A stretch of 37,102 nt of DNA from Pyrinomonadaceae bacterium (GTDB taxonomy: Bacteria > Acidobacteriota > Blastocatellia > Pyrinomonadales > Pyrinomonadaceae): the NCBI GenBank assembly GCA_013003295.1, contig JABDJV010000099.1, forward strand, positions 1 to 37,102. Reading direction: 5' to 3'. A program made the translations under genes and the position numbers. Shown one piece after another: positions 7,734 to 16,736 of this stretch. Within the stretch, counting starts at the first letter, position 1; each line of letters opens with the position of its first letter. Below the pieces are notes generated by a model. That model had not been told where the DNA came from. It did not search any database and worked only from the letters and a program-made list of their open reading frames with translations.

Positions 7734-8915
7734 TTATTTCAATTTGGCTGTTTCCGGTAATGTCCGTGAAGCGCTAATAGAATAACCGGCTGCATCGACA
7801 CCTATTACCGTTTCCAAAGCCTTGGATTTTGCCCACGAGGGCGATGTTGGCAACCATTTTAGACGCATGATTTCGCCGCTGATCGTTTTTCGCGTAATAT
7901 TTCCCACAACGACATTTTTATTACCTCCCTGATCGATAAAAAATTTCCCTTCAAAGTCAGCCGAATCAGATGTTAAAACGGGCAACTCCGGTTCAAATTT
8001 TATCTTCATCTCCTTTTCCCCTTCGAAGCGCGCTCTCAATTTTACCGAACGTAAATTATAGCCGGATGCAGTAGTGTGGACGACTATTCTTATGGTCGAA
8101 GGGCTGGCAGCGGCAGGATTTATCTCATCAATGACCAGTTCATCTCGGTGATTTGAAATGATCTTCAGATTGCGTTTATAGCCGGAGCCATTGGAAAGAA
8201 CCCATTTCCCTCCCTTTGAAAGTTTTTCGGGTCGGGAAATAACCGTCCACTTCTCGTTCCCTGTTCGTATCATGCCCATGTGTCTTCCGATAGTGAAAGT
8301 TCCATGATACGCATAAAAATAAGGGGGCGAGCTTATTTGCGGCCATGGCTTTGCCTCAAATATCTTGCCGCCGATCTTTAAGGCAGTCCCGTCGCCGATC
8401 GTTGTGCCGATGTCACGATATTCGACGCGCAAATTTTCACTCCGGACATCGTTGATACCCGCGCCGCGAACAGAAGGCGTGCCGGTCGGGATTACGCGCC
8501 ATAAAATGGGTTGGCCATCTTTACCCTTAAAACCAAACCCGTAGATCGGCAATCCTTCGTCAGATTCCGACCGCTTAAAATCGATTTTCGTAAGGATCGG
8601 CTCTTCACCTTGCATTCTTCGCTTCAATGCATTCAGTTCGGAGTTGCAATAATAAATCCTTTTATTCGTAGCCTTTTCGATCAAAATAACCTCTACCGTG
8701 GAGGCGTCGTTTGGATCAAAAACGGCTATGATCTCCTCATATTTGTCGTGTCCCCCGATGTCTTGCGCAAGATAAACCGGCGCGTATTCATACTCGGCAA
8801 TTATCGGAAGGACCGGCATAAATAAATCGGTTCTGATCCGGGCTTCGACAACCGCCGCAGCCGGCAAAAAAATTGACAGTAGAAAAAACGTATATCCGAA
8901 TCTAAATCCTCTCAT
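7734..8915 (-). CDS. Exported protein of unknown function, downstream of TonB receptor
   Basis: I do not recognise this 393-residue protein. It has a signal peptide (MRGFRFGYTF, then a hydrophobic stretch ending near AVVEA, residue 25). The mature part is mixed alpha/beta to mostly beta, with many aromatic residues, and no clear catalytic motif. The C-terminal 100 residues are rich in beta strand and could be an adhesion or carbohydrate-binding fold. The start is well supported by AAGGAG six bases before the ATG. It follows the TonB-dependent receptor gene after 15 bases, so the two are almost certainly one transcription unit, and it may be the surface or periplasmic partner of that receptor. 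Functional assignment is open. Confidence 0.75.
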   Translation of the reverse strand: MRGFRFGYTFFLLSIFLPAAAVVEARIRTDLFMPVLPIIAEYEYAPVYLAQDIGGHDKYEEIIAVFDPNDASTVEVILIEKATNKRIYYCNSELNALKRRMQGEEPILTKIDFKRSESDEGLPIYGFGFKGKDGQPILWRVIPTGTPSVRGAGINDVRSENLRVEYRDIGTTIGDGTALKIGGKIFEAKPWPQISSPPYFYAYHGTFTIGRHMGMIRTGNEKWTVISRPEKLSKGGKWVLSNGSGYKRNLKIISNHRDELVIDEINPAAASPSTIRIVVHTTASGYNLRSVKLRARFEGEKEMKIKFEPELPVLTSDSADFEGKFFIDQGGNKNVVVGNITRKTISGEIMRLKWLPTSPSWAKSKALETVIGVDAAGYSISASRTLPETAKLK

Positions 8916-8930
8916 TGAAATCTCCTTAAA

Positions 8931-11693
8931 TTAAAAGCTAAAACGCAAACCAAACTCGATGCGTCTTGCTGGACCGGCGGAAAACGCCCGACCAAAAAAC
9001 GGTGAATTTAAAACGCCGGTTAAACCGTTTCGGTTGACCCGGTTAAGCAAATTGCTAACCCGAACATTTGCCGTGAGGCTGTAGTGCCTTTCTTTCTGTT
9101 TTCTGAGCACGAAAGTTTTTCCAATATTCATACTCACGGTGAAATTTGCAGGATTCGTGCCGACGTTGCGCCTGAGATTGCCATTTACCACATTGGGGTT
9201 TAGAAAACCGAAATCGGTTTCCAACGCACGGGGATCAGCGGAGGTGGTTATTTCCGGCCGGTCGTTGAAAATACCGTCACCGTTATTGTCTTGCCCGGTA
9301 GTAACATTCAGCGGAATTCCCGAAGCTGCATTGATTGAAGCCGAAAGCCGCAGACTCCATGGGAGATTTACCCGCGAACTAAAAAACATACGATGCCGCG
9401 AATGCCAAACCGGAGGAGAAAATTCGCCGGTTAGTTCGTAGCTCGACTGTGGGAACACAAAGGCTCCGTGAGCATCTGTCTTAAAATCGAAATTCAAATA
9501 GCCCGCATTTATGCTAAAAAGTTTATAGGTGTTTTGATTTACGCCTATATACAGCACCTTTCCCCGTAACTTGCCGGCGGATTCGAATTGCAGAATGTTT
9601 TTGTGCGTTCCAAATGGGCGCGGTGCCGTCAATGGATCGGCGTTAGCCTCACTTACGGCCGGCGCATTAATGTTTCTTGATCGAAATTGGGACCAACCAC
9701 TTGTCCAACTGTAGCTTGAGGACATGCTCCAGCCTTGCGGAAATTTTCTTTGTATTTCGACCCGCATCTGGAGCGAACCGGGCGCTTTTAGGTTCGGGTC
9801 CAGGACGCGGCGAACCGAAATCGGCGTGACTAAAGCTCCTCCCGAAAAAGGGTCCGGATAACCTGGATCCTCAATGAGTATTCGCTGCTGCTTTACGCCG
9901 TCCAATCTTCCCGCGGTCAAAAGGAGCGCATCGCCTATACGTTGATAAAATATCCCAGCCCGCGCGCGGAAAGCCCAGATACGTTTCTTGTCGGGCGAAT
10001 AGGCAATACTTACACGCGGAGCAAACCGGATCCTGTCCTTGGGCAATGTCTGCGATTCGGCCCGAAGCCCAAGGCTTACCAGCAATTTTTTGTTTAAGCG
10101 CCATTCGTCCTGAACAAACGCTGCAAAAAGCCACTGGCTGGTCGAAACGATCGGTTCGCCGAGATTAACCGAAAACTGCGTGGGCACACCGCCCGGCAAA
10201 TCCAAATTTGTGCGGCGATATTGCTCCAGCCCGGAAATGAAAATTGGTTTCCCGCCTTCGACGATTTCCGTACCACCGAAAAAAAATGAACCGTTTTGGT
10301 TTTCGCGTCTGAGATCGCGTGTTCTGAAATTAAATATTTGTGTGCCGATCTTTAGGATGTGACTGCCGACCTCGGTAATAAGATTATTGCTGATTTCGAG
10401 ATCAGTTTCTTCGAGCCTGGATTCCTCTAAATCTGCGCCGCCTGAGGTAAACGCGCCAGCGACCCGAATAATAGGGCCATTCTCGGCGGCGTTTTGATTT
10501 GTATCTCTTAGGGTTAGACCGATTCTGAATTCATTTACAGTTTTCGTGTTTACGACTGCGGTTTCCGAAACGCGAAAGACGTGTTCGGTTTGCCGGTAGT
10601 CGACTGCCCGACTTGGAAGATCGGTTCCTCCAATTCCCTGATTCGATGCCGTGTTGGAATTGAAAATATATCTGAACACGAGCGAATGGTTCTTATCTGC
10701 CTGCAGATCGCCGCGGACCGAGCCGATCGCTAAACGTTTCGGATTGGGGATATTGGCTTTAAAGCTTGTTGGATCGAAAGCGTCATCGAGGGTTGCTGCG
10801 TTTACAGCTGCAGATTCATCAAGGTCCCGTTTTTCAAAATCTACAAAAAAACCAGCGCGATCTTTTCGTATGGGTGCACCAAGCTGAAAGCCGTACCGCT
10901 TCGTTTGGGTGTTTGCACGAGTCGTGGCAAATGCATTTCGGGCGTTAAGTATGTCGTCGTTGAAGTTAATAAAGGCTGAACCTGTTAGGGGTCCTGAGCC
11001 GGGTTTTGTTGTGATCTCGATTCTTCCTCCCCGAAAAGGAGGGAAATTGTATTCAGCCGAGAATAGGTTTGGGTTTACACGAACCTCACGTATCGCGGAT
11101 TTCGATGGAAGCCTGCCCTCATTTAAGAATCCATCTACGGTTACGATAGCGCTGCCCGGAGCGCTGCCTGATGAGGCGGCAAGGTTTTGGAGCTCAGTGT
11201 TTAATTCGTCGGGATCGTCCGGCAAGTCTTCTAGTTTTTTCTGAGAAATAACCAGGGTGCCTGCTAGCGATTCGGGATCCAGTACATCGGAATCGGATTT
11301 TTCTACAGAGACGTTTTCAAGTATTGTTGGATAGAGAACGATTGAAAGCGCAGTTCTACCGGTTGTGTTTGCAGCGATTGCCGCTTTGTGGTCGGCAAAA
11401 CCGGTGGCGGTTACTCTGATCTCATATCTACTGTCGGCAACCAAGTTGTTAAACTCAAACCTTCCAAGTTCATTTGTCACAGAAGATCGATCATCGGCAT
11501 TTTCACCTTTTAGGGAAACCCTCGCTCCAATGATCAAGGCGCCAAGTTCGTCCTTGACCTCGCCTGCAATTGTCGCTGCTTGCTGCTGAGCCTCTATGGA
11601 GACAGTAGTGCAGAAAATAAAAGACAGGCTAATGACGATCAGAAAAAAATGCCTAAACTCCGGTTTATTAATACTTAAAATCGGCCAACGCAT
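8931..11693 (-). CDS. TonB-dependent receptor with carboxypeptidase-regulatory N-terminal domain (Oar-like)
   Basis: An outer-membrane transporter of about 920 residues. A signal peptide (about 1-36) is followed by an Ig-like carboxypeptidase-regulatory domain (about 39-122; IAGEVKDELGALIIGARVSL, NELGRFEFNNL). A plug (about 125-230; ITTKPGSGPLTGSAFINFN) and a long beta-barrel ending in LRFSF, with the terminal aromatic residue used for barrel insertion, complete it. This architecture is expanded in Acidobacteriota and usually imports oligosaccharides, peptides or metal complexes; the substrate cannot be read here. The start chosen is ATG at 11693, with GGGGAA seven bases upstream; a TTG at 11705 would add four residues. 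It forms an operon with the unknown exported protein. Confidence 0.93.
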   Translation of the reverse strand: MRWPILSINKPEFRHFFLIVISLSFIFCTTVSIEAQQQAATIAGEVKDELGALIIGARVSLKGENADDRSSVTNELGRFEFNNLVADSRYEIRVTATGFADHKAAIAANTTGRTALSIVLYPTILENVSVEKSDSDVLDPESLAGTLVISQKKLEDLPDDPDELNTELQNLAASSGSAPGSAIVTVDGFLNEGRLPSKSAIREVRVNPNLFSAEYNFPPFRGGRIEITTKPGSGPLTGSAFINFNDDILNARNAFATTRANTQTKRYGFQLGAPIRKDRAGFFVDFEKRDLDESAAVNAATLDDAFDPTSFKANIPNPKRLAIGSVRGDLQADKNHSLVFRYIFNSNTASNQGIGGTDLPSRAVDYRQTEHVFRVSETAVVNTKTVNEFRIGLTLRDTNQNAAENGPIIRVAGAFTSGGADLEESRLEETDLEISNNLITEVGSHILKIGTQIFNFRTRDLRRENQNGSFFFGGTEIVEGGKPIFISGLEQYRRTNLDLPGGVPTQFSVNLGEPIVSTSQWLFAAFVQDEWRLNKKLLVSLGLRAESQTLPKDRIRFAPRVSIAYSPDKKRIWAFRARAGIFYQRIGDALLLTAGRLDGVKQQRILIEDPGYPDPFSGGALVTPISVRRVLDPNLKAPGSLQMRVEIQRKFPQGWSMSSSYSWTSGWSQFRSRNINAPAVSEANADPLTAPRPFGTHKNILQFESAGKLRGKVLYIGVNQNTYKLFSINAGYLNFDFKTDAHGAFVFPQSSYELTGEFSPPVWHSRHRMFFSSRVNLPWSLRLSASINAASGIPLNVTTGQDNNGDGIFNDRPEITTSADPRALETDFGFLNPNVVNGNLRRNVGTNPANFTVSMNIGKTFVLRKQKERHYSLTANVRVSNLLNRVNRNGLTGVLNSPFFGRAFSAGPARRIEFGLRFSF

Positions 11694-12000
11694 AATATTC
11701 CCCAATCTCTTGAGCTATGTTCAGAGTCTAAAAGACATTCGGGGAAAGGAAAATATTTTTGTGACTAACGTGCATTATTGACTAATTAAGTGGTTATTTC
11801 GGGGTTGATTTTGCCCTGCAGCAAAAAAAATGAATCTAGTTACCCCTAATTTGTCGAAGACACTCTCATAAGGGCATTTATCAGCAAGTTTATGAAACAA
11901 AAAGTTCTTCTGTCTTTATAAGTTTGAAGTTAGCAAATCTGCTCACTGCCTAATACATGCTCTTCCTTAAATTTTAATGGAACAGGGAAGGAGAGAAATT
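11694..12000. other. Divergent intergenic region between TonB receptor and fasciclin gene
   Basis: About 300 AT-rich bases holding the 5' ends of two divergent genes. No open reading frame of note and no RNA fold was recognised. A weak -35 like TTGAAG (11924-11929) precedes the fasciclin gene, but no convincing -10 lies at proper spacing. Confidence 0.5.
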
Positions 12001-12669
12001 ATGAAAACACGTATAACACTAATTCTAAGCATTTGTATCGCAGCCGCTTTCGCGCTGGCATGCGCCGAGCCGGGTGCAAAAAAAGCAACGGGCGATGATT
12101 CGAAGTCGGTTTCCAAGAAAGACGACATGAATGATCAAGCTAAAGACGATACGGGTAAGAAAGACGATGAAGAAATGGAGAAAAAGGACAACCCGAAGGT
12201 TGGAGGCGCTGAAATGTCGATGGAAAAAGACATCGTGGACAACGCCGCAAATTCCAAAGATCACACGACGTTGGTCGCTGCTGTAAAGGCGGCCGGGTTG
12301 GTTGAGACCTTGAAAGGCGACGGTCCGTTCACGGTCTTTGCGCCTACCAATGCTGCTTTTGAAAAGCTGCCAAAGGGAACGGTTGATACGCTTTTGAAAC
12401 CTGAAAACAAGGAAAAGCTGAAAGGGATATTGACCTATCACGTTGTCGCCGGAAAATTTGACGCAAAAGCCGTTGGCGAGGCGATCAAGAAGGGCGATGG
12501 AAAAGCATCCTTGAAAACTGTTGCGGGCGGCGAAATAACCGCTTCGATGGATGGCGAAAAGGTTGTAATCACAGACGCCAAGGGCGGTAAATCAACGGTC
12601 ACGATCGCGGATGTCTATCAGAAGAATGGTGTTATCCACGTAGTCGATTCGGTAATGCTGCCGGAATAA
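12001..12669 (+). CDS. Fasciclin (FAS1) domain protein, probable lipoprotein
   Basis: A 222-residue protein. The start is ATG at 12001, supported by GGAAGGAGAG five bases upstream; an in-frame ATG at 11977 lies ahead of that ribosome-binding site and is rejected. A signal peptide ends at FALACAEPG, a somewhat weak lipobox with Cys about residue 22. A highly charged Lys/Asp/Glu linker (about 25-75) precedes one FAS1 domain (about 78-222) with the H1 motif GPFTVFAPTNAAFEKLP and the H-box LTYHVVAGKF. FAS1 domains act in cell adhesion and surface attachment. The closest relatives are small secreted single-FAS1 proteins. The gene stands alone, facing the terminator shared with mglA. Confidence 0.92.
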   Translation: MKTRITLILSICIAAAFALACAEPGAKKATGDDSKSVSKKDDMNDQAKDDTGKKDDEEMEKKDNPKVGGAEMSMEKDIVDNAANSKDHTTLVAAVKAAGLVETLKGDGPFTVFAPTNAAFEKLPKGTVDTLLKPENKEKLKGILTYHVVAGKFDAKAVGEAIKKGDGKASLKTVAGGEITASMDGEKVVITDAKGGKSTVTIADVYQKNGVIHVVDSVMLPE

Positions 12670-12692
12670 ACGGCCTATCAATCCAAATAGAA

Positions 12693-12729
12693 AAAAGAGA
12701 CGCGAAACTATCATGATCGCGTCTCTTTT
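12693..12729. terminator. Bidirectional terminator between convergent fasciclin and mglA genes
   Basis: AAAAGAGACGCGA (12693-12705) pairs perfectly with TCGCGTCTCTTTT (12717-12729) around an 11-base loop. A-rich and T-rich flanks on both sides let it stop transcription from both directions. Confidence 0.88.
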
Positions 12730-12750
12730 CGTCTGCTCTTCGTGCAGAAT

Positions 12751-13335
12751 CTAGCCCTTTCTAAGCTCGGTCAATACTTGTTTAGCAACCGCTTTTAATG
12801 TATCAAAAACCCCATCGCCTTCCGTTGCTACCGCATCAAAAACCGGCTCGCCCTTCTTTTGAAGCTCGGCTGTCAATTCATCAACCGGAATCACATTTGG
12901 GAGATCGCGTTTGTTTAACTGCAAAACATACGGAATCTTCATCAGATCGAATCCCTGCGACTGCAGATTCTCCTCGAGGTTATAAAGCGACTCGATATTC
13001 GCGTCCATACGCTCTTCCTGGCTGTCAGCAACGAATACGACACCGTCAACTCCCTTTAAAATGAGCTTTCGCGATGCATCGTAATAAACTTGTCCGGGTA
13101 CGGTATAGAGATGAAATCGGGTCTTAAATCCTCGAACTGTTCCAAGCTCAAGCGGCATAAAATCGAAGAAAAGAGTCCGATCTGTTTCTGTTGCAAGACT
13201 GATCAGCTTACCTTTCGCCTGAGGCGCCGTCGAATCGTAAATGTACTGGAGATTCGTGGTCTTCCCGCACAGGCCGGGGCCGTAGTAAACGATTTTGCAG
13301 TTAATTTCGCGTGATGCGTAATTTATAAATGTCAT
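12751..13335 (-). CDS. mglA: MglA-like Ras-family GTPase
   Basis: A 194-residue small GTPase of the bacterial MglA family, which sets the leading cell pole and works in gliding or type IV pilus polarity. The P-loop is [12 protein letters not shown] (about 18-29) with a G-x4-GKT pattern. Switch II follows as [15 protein letters not shown], where VPGQ replaces Ras DTAGQ, and the base-recognition motif is LNKRDLP (about 139-145). A histidine-free C-terminus with no lipid motif indicates a cytosolic protein. It starts 21 bases after the stop of the roadblock gene, so mglB and mglA are one operon. Many Acidobacteriota that are not known to glide carry this pair, so its job here may be polarity rather than movement. 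Confidence 0.95.
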   Translation of the reverse strand: MTFINYASREINCKIVYYGPGLCGKTTNLQYIYDSTAPQAKGKLISLATETDRTLFFDFMPLELGTVRGFKTRFHLYTVPGQVYYDASRKLILKGVDGVVFVADSQEERMDANIESLYNLEENLQSQGFDLMKIPYVLQLNKRDLPNVIPVDELTAELQKKGEPVFDAVATEGDGVFDTLKAVAKQVLTELRKG

Positions 13336-13356
13336 AGCTTTTATCTAAGTTTCGTT

Positions 13357-13839
13357 TTAAGTAAAGAGGCTGTCTATATCGTCGTCGGTTATTTCGGCAA
13401 AAAACGAAGTCTCGTTGAGCGACTGATTTGCCGATGAATAGGCAATATCTTCCAGGATCTTGGCAACTTCGAAACTCACCTTTTTCGTTCGCAATTTAAC
13501 CAAGCTAAGCGTCGAGCGCTCGTCAAAGACAACAACTAAAAGGCTTCGACCGATCACACTGATAAAAATGCTCTCCCGCTCTCCCTCATGAACGACCGCC
13601 GGAAACTCATCCTCACCGATAAGTTTTGCCATACTGCTCGTTGCAGCAACATTTCCGGCAGCAAGAGAGGAGAAACTTGTCGTATCCATGTCACCGATAT
13701 CACCATGGAAGGCGATGGGCTGCCCATCGCGATCAACTAGGAATACTACCCTTGCTCTGCACGCAACGCAAAGCTGCGCGAGCGAGGATTTGATCCTTCG
13801 AAAATTTTCTTCGTTAATAACTACGGGAGCTTCTGCCAT
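13357..13839 (-). CDS. mglB: MglB-like roadblock/LC7 protein (MglA GTPase-activating partner)
   Basis: A 160-residue roadblock/LC7 protein, similar in length to known MglB proteins. The fold is a central five-stranded sheet with flanking helices (about 10-125; VVFLVDRDGQPIAF, TSFSSLAAGNVAAT, SIFISVIGRSLLVVVFDE). Homodimers act as GTPase-activating protein for MglA. The C-terminal tail, about 140-160, is acidic and ends ITDDDIDSLFT, resembling the EIDxLL segment that binds CheY in FliM. This resemblance is visible in sequence, but its meaning is speculative. The gene is first in the mglBA operon. Confidence 0.9.
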   Translation of the reverse strand: MAEAPVVINEENFRRIKSSLAQLCVACRARVVFLVDRDGQPIAFHGDIGDMDTTSFSSLAAGNVAATSSMAKLIGEDEFPAVVHEGERESIFISVIGRSLLVVVFDERSTLSLVKLRTKKVSFEVAKILEDIAYSSANQSLNETSFFAEITDDDIDSLFT

Positions 13840-14098
13840 TATATCGTCTCGCTATAAAAATCTGCGGCCATCAGAGGAAGTTTAGCCGCTCAAAAAAATT
13901 GTCAGTGATTAAAGTGAAAAAGTTTAGGTTTCTCAGGCAGGGTTTCGTGACAAACCACAACTACTAAATTAGCATAATGCAGCTTTGCGCTTCAAGTGAA
14001 TTTTTTAGTTTTATCAACTTTCAACAACTTTTAGCATAATTCGGGCAGGATGTGCCTGAAATGGCTGATTTTCTCACAACCACGCGGTCCAAATCCGA

Positions 14099-14128
14099 TT
14101 GCTTAGTAAATCGAAAAAATGATAAAAT
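14099..14128 (+). promoter_or_regulatory. Candidate promoter for yvcK-glmU-glmS
   Basis: TTGCTT (14099-14104) and TAAAAT (14123-14128) are separated by 18 bases. Each matches the sigma-70 consensus moderately. The pair sits about 90 bases upstream of the yvcK start and directly ahead of a perfect inverted repeat. Confidence 0.4.
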
Positions 14129-14137
14129 TACCACAAA

Positions 14138-14156
14138 GTAGGCCAGTCTGGCCTAC
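14138..14156 (+). promoter_or_regulatory. Perfect 9-bp inverted repeat, candidate operator
   Basis: GTAGGCCAG (14138-14146), one central T, then CTGGCCTAC (14148-14156) form a perfect palindrome. It is GC-rich inside an AT-rich intergenic region and starts ten bases after the -10-like hexamer. With a one-base centre it is poor as an RNA hairpin and fits better as the site of a dimeric DNA-binding protein. Confidence 0.5.
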
Positions 14157-14218
14157 CGCCCAGAAATTAAATCCTGCCCTTTAGAATTACGCAAACTTTC
14201 CTATAATTATAAAAGCGG

Positions 14219-15277
14219 ATGAAGAACCATTTATTTTCACAAACATCTCTTGGGTTGAATATTGTCACGATCGGCGGCGGCAATGGCCTCTCTACGCTTT
14301 TATCAGGACTGAAGGAATATGTCGGAGCGGATGAAAATCCGACCTGGATAAAAAATCTTTCGGCGATCGTAGCGGTCTCCGATGATGGAGGAAGTTCAGG
14401 AAGACTCCGTGACGAGCTGAATATGCTCCCGCCCGGCGACATAAGAAATTGCCTGGTTGCGTTATCAGAAGATTCGCATTTACTTTCAAAGATCTTTCGG
14501 CACCGGTTCGAGGGCGACGGCGAGCTTGCCGGACACAATTTCGGAAATTTATTTCTCGCAGCTTTGTCGGAGATCACGGGTGATTTTGCAGAAGCGGTGA
14601 AACTGTCCTCGGAGATCCTGGCGAGCAAAGGCCATATTTACCCAGCGACTACAGAAGATGTTCGGTTGATCGCGGAGTTGGAAAACGGCGATATCGTAAA
14701 AGGTGAAACAAACGTGGCAAAGGTCGGGAATTATATTAAACGGCTGCGTCTGGAGCCCGAGACCTGCCATCCGATGCCGGAAACCCTTCTCGCCATTCAC
14801 GATGCAAATATTATCACTATCGGCCCGGGATCTTTGTTTACCAGTTTACTGCCGCCGATTTTGGTTAAAGGAGTCGCCGAAGCTATCTCTCAATCTTCAG
14901 CGACGAAGATCTACATTTCAAATCTAATGACCCAGCCGGGCGAAACCGATGGATTTAATGCCCATATGCATATTGGAGAGGTCAAGAAATATGCGCCGGA
15001 GATTAAATTTGATTACGTCCTTGTTAACAATCATTCGATACGGGATTCGCAAAAGTCTATGTACAAGATGACGGGAGCAAAGCAAATCGGAATTGCGGAT
15101 TCGATCTCGCCGGAGACCGTTAATCAAGCTAAAGTGATCTATGGTAACCTCTTGGATGAAGGAGAGATGGTTCGCCATGATCCTGCGAAGCTTGCCAAAG
15201 TGGTCATGCTATGCGCACTGCAACAGCCCCAGATGACAAAAATGCGCGATAAAATGCGGGCTTTAGTTACTCCCTGA
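14219..15277 (+). CDS. yvcK: YvcK/GlmR (CofD-like UDP-sugar-binding regulator)
   Basis: A 352-residue protein of the CofD/YvcK superfamily, which binds UDP-GlcNAc and in Gram-positive bacteria activates GlmS to keep cell-wall precursor flow. Visible motifs are the nucleotide-binding loop TIGGGNGLSTLLSGLK (about 17-32), VSDDGGSSGRLRDEL (about 54-68), LPPGDIRNCLVAL, GHNFGNLFLAAL, and GPGSLFTSLLPP. The length is normal. The gene is followed within eight bases by glmU and then glmS, so in this genome it sits directly with the enzymes whose product it senses. Its N-terminus has a few extra residues before the loop; the start is supported by spacing only. Confidence 0.93.
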   Translation: MKNHLFSQTSLGLNIVTIGGGNGLSTLLSGLKEYVGADENPTWIKNLSAIVAVSDDGGSSGRLRDELNMLPPGDIRNCLVALSEDSHLLSKIFRHRFEGDGELAGHNFGNLFLAALSEITGDFAEAVKLSSEILASKGHIYPATTEDVRLIAELENGDIVKGETNVAKVGNYIKRLRLEPETCHPMPETLLAIHDANIITIGPGSLFTSLLPPILVKGVAEAISQSSATKIYISNLMTQPGETDGFNAHMHIGEVKKYAPEIKFDYVLVNNHSIRDSQKSMYKMTGAKQIGIADSISPETVNQAKVIYGNLLDEGEMVRHDPAKLAKVVMLCALQQPQMTKMRDKMRALVTP

Positions 15278-15285
15278 AAATTTCT

Positions 15286-16689
15286 ATGGAAACAAACATC
15301 AACGAACGGAAACCGCTGGATGTGCTCATCCTGGCTGCGGGATTGGGAACTCGTATGCGTTCGAATCTGGCGAAGGTTCTGCATCAACTGGATGGGCGTC
15401 CGCTGATCAATCATGTTTGCCTAACGGCGAAGTTACTAAAGCCCCGGAAGATCTATACCGTGATCGGTCACCAAGGCGAAGATGTGAAAGAAGCGGTTTT
15501 GGATCAGATCAGCGGTGAAGAAGCCGAATTTCCTTGGCAAAAAGAACAATTGGGAACGGGTGACGCAGTTAATTCTGCACGCGAATTTCTGGAAAACGAG
15601 AATTCAACACTGCTAGTGCTTTCAGGCGATGTACCGATGATCAGATCCGAGACGCTCGCGAAATTGGTCGAGCAGCATATATACCAAAATGCGAGTTGCA
15701 CGATCTTGACGGTTGAGCTTGATGACCCAACCGGTTATGGAAGAGTCGTTCGGGATTCAAGTGATATTTTCTCCCGGATAGTTGAGCAGAAAGATGCGTC
15801 AGATGAAGAATTGAGGGTCAGTGAAATAAATTCCGGCATTTACTGCTTTGACACCAAAAAGCTTTTCGAAATGCTATCAAGGGTTAGTAATGACAATGCC
15901 CAGGGAGAATATTATCTGACTGACGTTCCCAAGCTTTTGCTGGAATCGGGTGATCGGGTATCTCTCTATAAACATCATGACAGAACGGAGATCGAAGGTA
16001 TCAATAATCGCAAGCAGCTCGCCGAGATGGAAAAAAATCTTCGTGAACGCGTAATTGAACGAACGCTGCTAGAGAGTGGAGCCACCCTGGTCGACCCTGC
16101 GAGTGTTTATATTAGTGCTTCTGCAAAGATCGGCCGGGATACGGTGATCTACCCGAACGTCTCGATCGAGGGCGAAACAGAAATTGGCGCGGGATGTACG
16201 ATTCGTTCGGGAACCCGAATCGCGGATTCGAAGATCGGAAAGAATGTGTCCGTCCTTGATAGTTGTTTGATCACAGAAGCGAAAGTCGGGGATAACTGCA
16301 ATGTCGGGCCGTTCGCCCACCTAAGACCAAACGCGGTTATGAAAGAAGGGGCCAAGGTCGGTAACTTTGTTGAAATGAAAAAGACGATTCTTGGCAAAAA
16401 CTCTAAGGCGAATCACCTGACTTACCTGGGAGACGCGACGGTCGGAGAAAACTCAAACATTGGCGCGGGTACGATCACCTGCAATTACGATGGAAAAAAT
16501 AAACATGAAACCAATATTGGGAACCGGGTAAAAATCGGTTCGGATACTATGTTGGTGGCCCCGATAAAGATTGGTGATGATGCGACCACGGGGGCAGGAA
16601 CCGTTGCTACGAAAGACGTTTTGCCAAATACACTTGTGGTCGGATCTCCTGCCCGCGAGATCAAGACTATTGAGAAAAAGGAAAAGTAG
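15286..16689 (+). CDS. glmU: Bifunctional GlmU (GlcN-1-P acetyltransferase / GlcNAc-1-P uridyltransferase)
   Basis: A 467-residue two-domain enzyme making UDP-GlcNAc from GlcN-1-P, acetyl-CoA and UTP for peptidoglycan, lipid A and exopolysaccharide. The N-terminal pyrophosphorylase domain (about 10-240) has LILAAGLGTRMRSNLAKVLH and the metal/nucleotide loop LGTGDAVNSA. The left-handed beta-helix (about 260-460) has the hexapeptide repeats and the acetyltransferase active-site region HLRPNAVMKEGAKVGNFVEM and NYDGKNKHET. The length fits the usual 450-460. It starts eight bases after yvcK, indicating one operon, and glmS follows after 47 bases. Confidence 0.97.
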   Translation: METNINERKPLDVLILAAGLGTRMRSNLAKVLHQLDGRPLINHVCLTAKLLKPRKIYTVIGHQGEDVKEAVLDQISGEEAEFPWQKEQLGTGDAVNSAREFLENENSTLLVLSGDVPMIRSETLAKLVEQHIYQNASCTILTVELDDPTGYGRVVRDSSDIFSRIVEQKDASDEELRVSEINSGIYCFDTKKLFEMLSRVSNDNAQGEYYLTDVPKLLLESGDRVSLYKHHDRTEIEGINNRKQLAEMEKNLRERVIERTLLESGATLVDPASVYISASAKIGRDTVIYPNVSIEGETEIGAGCTIRSGTRIADSKIGKNVSVLDSCLITEAKVGDNCNVGPFAHLRPNAVMKEGAKVGNFVEMKKTILGKNSKANHLTYLGDATVGENSNIGAGTITCNYDGKNKHETNIGNRVKIGSDTMLVAPIKIGDDATTGAGTVATKDVLPNTLVVGSPAREIKTIEKKEK

Positions 16690-16736
16690 TATTGAGGAAA
16701 TTTTAAGGAATCTGCCCTTCATACAAATAGAATATT

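Larger units (their letters stand above)
13840..14218. other. Divergent intergenic region between mglB and yvcK
   Basis: About 380 AT-rich bases with 5' ends of two divergent operons. No open reading frame of note. It contains the promoter-like pair and perfect inverted repeat listed separately at 14099-14156. Confidence 0.55.

Noticed and set aside
16690-16736. glmS ribozyme ahead of glmS
   Set aside because: The gap is only 47 bases and does not hold the conserved ribozyme core.
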